A stretch of 64,000 nucleotides of DNA from Euglena gracilis (Eukaryota > Euglenida > Euglenophyceae > Euglenales), in the NCBI GenBank assembly GCA_039621445.1, contig CP154955.1, positions 60,357,564 through 60,421,563 on the forward strand. Direction: 5' to 3'. A program made the position numbers and the translations under genes. Shown in pieces: positions 40,091-48,300 of this stretch. The notes under the pieces are model-generated. The model did not search any database. It had not been told where the DNA came from and worked only from the letters and a program-made list of their open reading frames with translations. How positions within the stretch are numbered: the stretch's first letter is position 1; each line of letters starts with the position of its first letter.

Positions 40091-43000
40091 ATGGAGGTAA
40101 GACCTGATCAACCTTACCCCTCCTGCCCATCCGCCTTCACGGTCAGTACCCGGAATTATTTCGGGTCCCCTACCCCCCACTCCACATTTCCGCTCGGAAT
40201 GCTGAGCAAAGTAGGAAAGGGTTCATGGGAGAGCTGGCATGCAAACGTATTTCCGCCAGACCCTTCACTTTGCGGACCACCAATGGAATTACTCGTCCAA
40301 GCGGAAATCCGCATTCAAAATTTCTCCACCAAAGTCAAAATTCTCATTGACACTGGTTGTCGCATTGCACTGCTCTTTCGGTTGGGGTTGATACCGACCC
40401 CGCTCTTGGTAAGCGCCAAGAAACCGATCAAAATTACAACCGCGGATAACACCCCCATGTGTGGTGGTGATTTGGGATGTGTGCTCGAGATACTCTTGCC
40501 CATCATTCCGAAGCATCACTCACAACCCCCACAATTACAACATGTCACCAATATTTGGGGTTACGAGTCAGGAATCCACGGGTCTGACGTAATTTTGGGA
40601 TACCCATTTTTACGCCAGTACCGATTGGTTGTGGATTGCCACTCCCACGGTTTGCGCACAGCACTCACCACTTCGTTGACACCCAAACCACCATCACCGT
40701 TGACATCCGCCATGATGACCACCACTTTTCCAACACCGTTACCCACAATGGCAACACCGTTATCCACCACACCAACAACCGTTTTCCACACCCGGGGTAC
40801 GGAGAAAGCCTCCCCCCTGCCCAATGACACACCAACATGCGTTCCACATGAGGCAGGGCAAGCGAGTAGCGGTACCCCCGCCGTTTCACTGGGTTACAAG
40901 ACGAAAGCCCAAAGGCCTGAAGTAATTACGGTGTCGAGTAGTCGCCCAGCTACACCACCACTCCGTTTCCCACCAGTTGTGCCGAATCCAGGCACACCTG
41001 TACAAGACTCCCCGGCTAATGCCATCGACACCCACTTTCACGCACACCCGTCACACCATCACACTTCCTTCCAATGTGTGCACTGCAGGAGAATTTCCAC
41101 CCAATCGGATTTCGATTGTGGATGTTTAGTTCAAAATCCGACACTAATCGCAATTCCGAAAACGGAATCCACCCCCCATGATACACTTGGTTGTAGCCCG
41201 CAATGCGCGGAGATACACCGAGTACTCCAACAACGCGGATTAGCCTCGTTGTTCGGAAACGCGAAAAGCGCGATTCCTAATTACAATCGCGATCACACTT
41301 GGTACGGATTTGATGCGGAATGGGGAAACCCCCAACCTGTCCAAACTCCGTTGGGATTAACCCTTGTGGTAGTGGAAGACAGCCCGCATGTTTGTGGATC
41401 CATTCATTGTGTTTCTACCCTTCAACCCGAAAATCGGGTGCATGAATACGCGAAACGCGTATGGAATGCTTTCAATTTCGGTCAATATCGCATTTTGGAA
41501 CGATGGTTTTCAAAAATTGCGACATTGGCAGATTCTTTTGATTTGGCATTGGAAATCGATGCCTTCTCATCCAATGCACATGCCCGTTTGCCACGTCATT
41601 GGTCACAACACTCCAACGCATTTGATAAATTTTGGGGTGATACGGTGTTATGGATGCACCCTCCCCCAAAACTTATCGAATGTGCGGTTGAGAAAATTCT
41701 GCGGGATGAAGCCCGTGGAGTTATTCTCATACCCATAATTCCGGAAGCGGAATGGTTCACCCAACTATCGTATGTATGTTTTCATTGGTGGGATTTACCC
41801 ACTAATGTACCGATTTTTGAAGATTTTTGTGGTAAAATATTACCACCCTTGCAAGAAATCATTTTTCGCGTATGTTTCTTCGATGCATTCGGAATGTCCG
41901 AATTCGCGGTGCCGAGGAAGCTCGGTAGCCCCAGGGATACCCTGGCGGTTTCCGCAGTCATCGACAGTGCAGGTCAGCATCCTAAATCAGCCGAATTCTG
42001 TTCGCGGATTACCCGCGAATTCCACGGTGTGCTGGAAAATCCAGTATACGCGTGCGACATCGACCCCGCGATACGCGGTCCGTTCGGTGTTTGTAAGATC
42101 GAGCTTAAGGATGGAGCCAAACCAACGCACCGGAAATTTTTTCGTTGTTCGGGACAACGCGAACAAGCTCTCAATGAAATGATTGAGAAGCTTATTCAGC
42201 GCAAGTGGATTGTACCCTCGAAAAGCGAGTGGACATCCCAGGCATTTGTTGTTCCTAAACCCCCAGACCCCTCAGGTCAGAAGAAATGGAGGCTGGTGCT
42301 GGATTACCGGTACCTGAACTCCCAAACAAGGGATGATCCCTTCCCGCTCCCCCTGATCGAGGATTTGATCACCAAACAATCGGAAAACCGGTTGTGGTCA
42401 ATTTTCGATCTGGAGGACGGTTTTCACCAAATGCACTTACACCCTGACTCCCAACCATACACGGCATTCGTGACATCCAAGGGTGTGTACCAATGGACGG
42501 TACTCCCCATGGGTGTTAAGAATGGCCCAGCCATGTTTCAGCGCATGATACAATGGGTTCTACGCGATTTACCGTTTGCCATTGTGTACATTGATGATGT
42601 GCTGGTGGGAACACCACCACCATCCGCAAAATCGAGCGAGGATATCCTCGTCACACATTTCCACCATGTTTGCGCGGTATTAACCGCTTTTCAAAAACAT
42701 GTGCTTTTCGCGAAAGGCGCGAAAATGCATTTGTTTCGGATACTCATAAAATTTTGCGGTCACATCCTCAGCAATGGACAGCGGAAAGCCGCTCCGAGTA
42801 AACTCGAAGCCATTAAGAAATGGACCCCTGAGGTAATCAAAACGATTACTCACCTCAAAGGATTTTTGGGATTAGCCCAATACTACGCGATTTATATGAA
42901 GGACTTCGCGAAAATCGCGGTGCCCCTCACCAAACAGCTCAAAAACCGGGCTGTTGACAACACCAAAGTCATTTGGGATGACCAAATGCGCGACGCCCTT

Positions 43001-44386
43001 GAGAAAATCAAGGTTTTGCTTTTGGAGAATGTTGTCCTCGAAATCGCGGACCCGTACAAACCGTATGTCCTGGAAGTCGACAGCAGCGATTACGCTGTTG
43101 GCGGAGTTCTTAGCCAGCATAATGCGGCGAATGAGCTCCGACCTGTGGCTTCCTTCAGCAGAAAGTTACAGGGCGACGATGGAAAAGGGCAAGTCAAATG
43201 GAGTATACGCGAGAAGGAAACCTACGCAATCGTGCTTATACTCCAGAAATTCCGAAGCTGGGTAGCCAGCAGTCTCGTCCGGATCCTCGTCAAGACCGAC
43301 CATGAGAGTCTGCAACACTGGTACACCGAGGATTTGAACAAGGCCATGTCATCGGTCGGAAGGCGATGCAGATGGCATGAGTTCTTGAATCAATTCAATC
43401 TTGTGGTTATCTATACCCCTGGACACACACAAAAAGTAGCGGATCCGCTCAGTCGGGCCCCTTGGTATTACCCTGGGAACCCGGATGAGGGAGACGCGAC
43501 TTTTCATGGAAGTCAAGAAGCTGACGACTACGCACGTCGAAACGACGCTGCGGACAATATTTTGGATTCCTTTCCCGTTTCACAACTATTCCTGGTCGCA
43601 CCAGTGCGAGGAAGGCGCCGACGTGGAAGCACGTCCGGGCCCCGGCGTATTACGCGCACGGAGTCCCCTTCCCCACTGTTCTTTCGCGAATGGGATTATA
43701 GTCGTGATCCGGTGTATGACACCATTGTCACCAGACTTCGTAATGGCGAAGTACTGGACAATTACACTCTTTCACCTTTACGGTTGGTTTTTCGCAATGA
43801 ATCGGGTTACAAATATTGTATTCCCCAGGACCTGGTTGATGATGTGATTTTGTGCTATCACAACCATGGTCACCCTGGGGCCCCCAAACTTCTTTCGTTG
43901 GTGGGCCGCAGGTATTGCACAACCCTGAGCGAGAAAGAGCTTTACTCACGCTGTTTGCGAATAGCGCAACGGTGTCAAATTTGTCAAGCGGTAAAACCCC
44001 GCAGAGGTACCCCCCCTGGTACGATGGACTTTTTCCCCGTACCCCCTGACATTTTTACATCCCTCTGCATGGATTTTCTGGAATTGGAACCGTGCAAAGG
44101 AACAGACGACAAAATTTACGATTACGTTTTTGTTGTCGTCTGCAGGCTGAGTGGGTACACTGTAGCCATTCCATGCCAGAAGTCAGGGTTGACTGCCCAA
44201 AGTTTGGCAACTATATTTTTGGAGAAATGCATTTGCTTGATGGGTTTACCGAACGAAATTGTGAGTGATCAAGACCATTTGATCTCTTCAAGGTTTTTCA
44301 CCACTTTGTGCGGTTTACTCGGAATCGAGCAACATTTTTCCATTATATACCGACCCAAGGCAATGGTAGAGCCGAGGCAGCCGTGA
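40091..44386 (+). CDS. Ty3 Pol: protease, Dam-like domain, RT, RNase H, integrase (first part)
   Basis: 1,431 codons. Protease motif ILIDTGCRIALLF at about residue 85. A long, less conserved stretch includes a Cys/His cluster (CVHCRRISTQSDFDCGC). A Dam-like domain follows at about 485-560 (IDAFSSNAHARLPRHWS, LWMHPPPKLIECAVEKI, VILIPIIPEAEW). RT has LVLDYRYLNSQTRDDPFP at about 734 and YIDDVLVG at about 832. RNase H has VDSSDYAVGGVLSQ at about 997. The integrase zinc finger (YHNHGHPGAPKL ... CQICQ) begins at about 1254, with Asp in CMDFLEL and VSDQDH. The frame is lost near 44,355, between the second Asp and the Glu. A Dam-like domain between PR and RT is not usual for Ty3. Confidence 0.85.
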   Translation: MEVRPDQPYPSCPSAFTVSTRNYFGSPTPHSTFPLGMLSKVGKGSWESWHANVFPPDPSLCGPPMELLVQAEIRIQNFSTKVKILIDTGCRIALLFRLGLIPTPLLVSAKKPIKITTADNTPMCGGDLGCVLEILLPIIPKHHSQPPQLQHVTNIWGYESGIHGSDVILGYPFLRQYRLVVDCHSHGLRTALTTSLTPKPPSPLTSAMMTTTFPTPLPTMATPLSTTPTTVFHTRGTEKASPLPNDTPTCVPHEAGQASSGTPAVSLGYKTKAQRPEVITVSSSRPATPPLRFPPVVPNPGTPVQDSPANAIDTHFHAHPSHHHTSFQCVHCRRISTQSDFDCGCLVQNPTLIAIPKTESTPHDTLGCSPQCAEIHRVLQQRGLASLFGNAKSAIPNYNRDHTWYGFDAEWGNPQPVQTPLGLTLVVVEDSPHVCGSIHCVSTLQPENRVHEYAKRVWNAFNFGQYRILERWFSKIATLADSFDLALEIDAFSSNAHARLPRHWSQHSNAFDKFWGDTVLWMHPPPKLIECAVEKILRDEARGVILIPIIPEAEWFTQLSYVCFHWWDLPTNVPIFEDFCGKILPPLQEIIFRVCFFDAFGMSEFAVPRKLGSPRDTLAVSAVIDSAGQHPKSAEFCSRITREFHGVLENPVYACDIDPAIRGPFGVCKIELKDGAKPTHRKFFRCSGQREQALNEMIEKLIQRKWIVPSKSEWTSQAFVVPKPPDPSGQKKWRLVLDYRYLNSQTRDDPFPLPLIEDLITKQSENRLWSIFDLEDGFHQMHLHPDSQPYTAFVTSKGVYQWTVLPMGVKNGPAMFQRMIQWVLRDLPFAIVYIDDVLVGTPPPSAKSSEDILVTHFHHVCAVLTAFQKHVLFAKGAKMHLFRILIKFCGHILSNGQRKAAPSKLEAIKKWTPEVIKTITHLKGFLGLAQYYAIYMKDFAKIAVPLTKQLKNRAVDNTKVIWDDQMRDALEKIKVLLLENVVLEIADPYKPYVLEVDSSDYAVGGVLSQHNAANELRPVASFSRKLQGDDGKGQVKWSIREKETYAIVLILQKFRSWVASSLVRILVKTDHESLQHWYTEDLNKAMSSVGRRCRWHEFLNQFNLVVIYTPGHTQKVADPLSRAPWYYPGNPDEGDATFHGSQEADDYARRNDAADNILDSFPVSQLFLVAPVRGRRRRGSTSGPRRITRTESPSPLFFREWDYSRDPVYDTIVTRLRNGEVLDNYTLSPLRLVFRNESGYKYCIPQDLVDDVILCYHNHGHPGAPKLLSLVGRRYCTTLSEKELYSRCLRIAQRCQICQAVKPRRGTPPGTMDFFPVPPDIFTSLCMDFLELEPCKGTDDKIYDYVFVVVCRLSGYTVAIPCQKSGLTAQSLATIFLEKCICLMGLPNEIVSDQDHLISSRFFTTLCGLLGIEQHFSIIYRPKAMVEPRQP

Positions 44387-45144
44387 AATCCGTCGTGAAT
44401 ATGCTTCGCCTTTCACTGGCTGACTCGCGCAGCAACTGGATATCAGTTCTACCATGGTCTTTGTTTTATATCAATACCCTACCAGGGTTGGTTTTACCTC
44501 ACTCCCCCTATAAATTAGTTTTCGGACGGGACCCTCCGGCCATAGGGGATGTCCCTTCAGAGAGACCCGCCCGAACGAGTGTCAGTTGCGAGACCTGGTT
44601 TGCAGAAGTAGAAAATCTACGTTCTGCAGTCCAGAAGCGCGTCACTGATATTCATACAGCAAAACGGAAATCGTTTTTGCAGAACTTCAAGGCACCTGTG
44701 TATAGTCCTGGCGACCGCGTGTGGGTACGGAATAGCCGTACTCGCATGCAGTCTTCCAAGCTGGACCCCCTCTGGCTCGGCCCCTGTGAAATCCTAGAAA
44801 GACTAGGTACCAGCGGGCGTTACAAGGTTGCATTACCGAATGGTGTTGAGGACGTTCATATGGACGACTTCAAGCCATACCTGTCGCCACCGGATGGGAA
44901 GCCCATCCCTTGTCTGCACTTCAAACCCCGTTCCAGATTACCTGAGACGGACGACTTTGTAGTCGATAGAATTATCGATCACAAAATCGACAAAGGTATG
45001 CACCTTTGGAAGGTCCGCTGGAAAGGGTATGGGCCCGAGGAGGACACTTGGGAGCCAGCAACCAGTTTTGTTGGGTATGTCCAGCAAGATTGGAAGCTGT
45101 GGAATAAGAAACATAACATTGATGTTTCCATGACAAGTTTTTGA
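44308..45144 (+). CDS. Ty3 integrase C-terminal part with chromodomain
   Basis: Starting in the -1 frame at PTQGNGRAEAAVKSVVN, which supplies the third catalytic residue (Glu in RAEAA). It continues with the GPY/F-like LDPLWLGPCEILERLG, then a chromodomain (DFVVDRIIDHKIDKG, HLWKVRWKGYGPEEDTWEP) ending SMTSF. One inserted base in the run after CGACCC would join it to the preceding frame. The chromodomain suggests targeting to modified histones (family knowledge). Confidence 0.85.
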   Translation: MRFTRNRATFFHYIPTQGNGRAEAAVKSVVNMLRLSLADSRSNWISVLPWSLFYINTLPGLVLPHSPYKLVFGRDPPAIGDVPSERPARTSVSCETWFAEVENLRSAVQKRVTDIHTAKRKSFLQNFKAPVYSPGDRVWVRNSRTRMQSSKLDPLWLGPCEILERLGTSGRYKVALPNGVEDVHMDDFKPYLSPPDGKPIPCLHFKPRSRLPETDDFVVDRIIDHKIDKGMHLWKVRWKGYGPEEDTWEPATSFVGYVQQDWKLWNKKHNIDVSMTSF

Positions 45145-45179
45145 GAACGCATGGGAAACCCATGTTGTTTTCTCTTCTT

Positions 45180-45214
45180 TTTATCATTGATTCTTATCAT
45201 CTTTCTTTCCGCAG
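45180..45214 (+). other. Pyrimidine tract and AG before the 1,824-residue frame
   Basis: CTTTTTATCATTGATTCTTATCATCTTTCTTTCCGCAG lies 92 bp before the start of the large downstream frame. It has the form of a conventional or trans-splice acceptor and could allow separate expression of that frame. No donor is identified. Confidence 0.4.
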
Positions 45215-45305
45215 ACTTTTTACCAAATAATACTCAAGTGGTTACCCTCACACACCTTACAACCAACGACCCAAACATCCCACCGTACCGACCCCGGGCT
45301 GTATT

Positions 45306-48300
45306 ATGCTGCCCGGCGGAAGGGAGCCAGGCGGAGGACCGCCTTACCACCCCACCACTCACCCTCAACCTGACCAGTATGTGTACCGATACGGTACGCA
45401 GCCACCTGCACGGACTGCGGCTCAGGGAAACCCTGAAGCCAGCAGCAGTAGCAGGATGACCCAGATGCCCGCGGAAGCGCGGCCATCTCAGCCATCAGGC
45501 TCTCGTCGCCTCCCACCGTATGCGGGTGTGATGATCCACCGCACGGCGGAGACGATGAACCGGGTTATGCGTATGAGCGCAAACCCGGCACCAGACCAAC
45601 TCACACAGGCATTGTGGGATGACCACTGCCGTAAAGTTTTGACTATCGCGAATACCCCTCCAGCCCTGTGGTGTATGTGCGCCCAGGCGACGGTGACCGG
45701 TCTGGTGTATTACACCGACCCGGACGCGTCGGGATTCGCGGCAGACATTACCATGCGTGACCTGGGCGTGGAAGTCCCGCCACAGGTCGCACGGCAGGTA
45801 CCACCAGTTGGCACTTACACTGCACATTTTCGTGCTCACTCCCCCGGATTACCCGAGGAAGAGACGGTGGAAGCACCTGTCCGGAGTGAACACCCACGTG
45901 TGAAAGAAAGTATTTTTCGATCCCCTGAGCGCATGCCCCGGCGGGATTATCCTGCGCAGGAGCCTGTGTCTCAGTATACCGTCTCTGGGGATTACCCCCA
46001 GGAGGCGCCAATGCCACGGGATCAGTACGTATATGCACCTCAACCCCACCCAACCATACCTGACCCTATCCCACGACGTCCTGCGGAGGGAAATCCTCCC
46101 CCGACGTCTGACTCTGCCCGAAGCGCTCGTCCGCGGGAAGCCGCGGCAGCGCCTCGTGCGGCACCAGTTCCCCCGGCACGGGATGAACCCGTTAACCCGT
46201 GGACTGGTCGGCCGTTCGAGACTGAGGAGGACCGTCAACAGTATGAATATGCTGTGACGATCCAACGACAAATCGCACGTCGCCCCCCTGTTTCCGCTGG
46301 CCAGGGATACCCTGCCCGGGCGGAAATGACACGGGAAGAGCGCCAGCAGTATGATGCTGCTGTGTCGGCTCTCACAGGAGTCCCAGCTCCATCACGGTTA
46401 AGTCAACCAGCGCGACAGCGGGACGTGGCTGTGGCGGAAGCGCCACCAGCACGACCCAGAAGCTCTGCCGCCGGCAAGCGTGACCGCGGCCCGGAAAATC
46501 TGACGCCGCAGCCACAGCGCCGCTCGCCGAGGTCGGAAAATCCGCCCGCGGCGATGCACGTCGACGCTGAGGAGGAAGCTCCACCAGCGCCCGGCGTGAC
46601 GGCAGAACGGGCACGTCGGGAAACCCGACCATCCCCAGTCGCACCGGTTTACTCGAATCGTGGTGATGCTGAGCAGGAATTTGCTCGAACACCAAGCACG
46701 GAATCCGTGACTTATCCTGTGTATACAGAAGAAGACCCAGAATACTGGGAATATTGGGACCCATATCGGGCGACAATAGAATGGTTGTCTAACACGAAGG
46801 GCAAGGGTAAAGGAAAAGGCAAGGGTAAGGGTAAAGGTAAAGGCCAGGAGAAAGGTGGGAAAGCCCCATCTGGGAAAGGCGGAAAACCCGCTGGACCACC
46901 TCCAGGCAAAGGCGGAAAATCTGCCGGACACCCAGCAGGAAAAGGCGGAAAAGCCGCCGAACCTTCGAAAACGAAGGATTACGACGCTGACCAGCTGTTC
47001 GATTACTTGGATGAAATCTGGCCGAAAATCGACCAGGATCTCGAAAAGTACACGCGTGCTGGCAACGTGATCCACCGACCACCGGAAGCGGTGCTCGCAG
47101 TGGTGCAGGATCGTATGCACGATCACTGCAAACGATTCATCTACAGTACCGAACTTCATCCGTTTGAGGGATACCCTCATTCGGATGAAATGGTCCTGGA
47201 CCAGATGTCTGGTTTCTGGGAACTCTGGTTCTGGTTGGGATATCCCTGCCAGAACTTTGGCATTTTCACCGACCGAAACGGTCTGACATACATCGATTGT
47301 TTGAACACATGTGAGGACGATGAAACATTCGTAGCACAGTTGAAGGAAATCTTCAACCACATATATTCCGTCAGCGCACTAGGAATCCAGTGGAAATATT
47401 ACCCCCTGCCGGAGAAACTCCAGGCGCAGGCTGCGGTAATGTTCACAAACAACCTCCAAGTATTCTTGGACGGCATGTATGGCATGCTGTTCAAGGTACT
47501 GGACGTGGACCTCGCCTACCCTCAACGATACAAACTGGAATGCCAGTTTTGCAAGGAAGTCCACATTGTTGACTTCTGGGGTTTCGGGGAGCGCGGAAAA
47601 CCGCCTCCGACTGCCGAGAATGCCGGCAGCCCACCGACCAGGAGATTCCTCCTGCATCAGTGCCGGAAACCCCAGATCGGAACGCAAGACCGGAAGGTGC
47701 TGAAACAGCACCGGCAGAAAATATTTCTGCTCCAACAATATTGGCACAGGGCGTGGATTACCTACGTCCTGGAAGTATATATATATTTCCTGGAACAGAT
47801 GACCACCGATGTGGATATCCACAGGAAGTGGATACCTCGGGGATACACCGAGGTAGATGCCAGACCGTATGATCCAGACCGACGCAGGATAAACCTGCGG
47901 CCGGACTGGACGGGGGCAGAAATCGGCCTCCGGGAACACCTGCAGACCCAGTTCGGGGAAATCCTGGACTGGCAGGAGTTCGAAGTGTTCTTCGCTCCCC
48001 GCGAGCTAAGTCAACCTCGCTACGCAGTACCACTGCCAGCTTTCCTGGAAGAAACGGGAGAGTATGGTATGGGTGAGACCCGTCGATGGCAGTGGGAAGA
48101 CCTCTGCCTGATCAACGAGGATGAGCCTCAACCTCCACCCGGAAGCTGGGTGCGAGCGTCGTGGCCACCTCCATACCCCAACTCTAACAGGAGTGAAAGT
48201 ATTAGCTTTTTCCGCCTGTCAAATGCTCAAGGGTGCTACAGAAGCAGGGAAGACCCGCGTTCTGCAGCCCAACTACACACAGAGGAGTCCCCTCTGGAAG

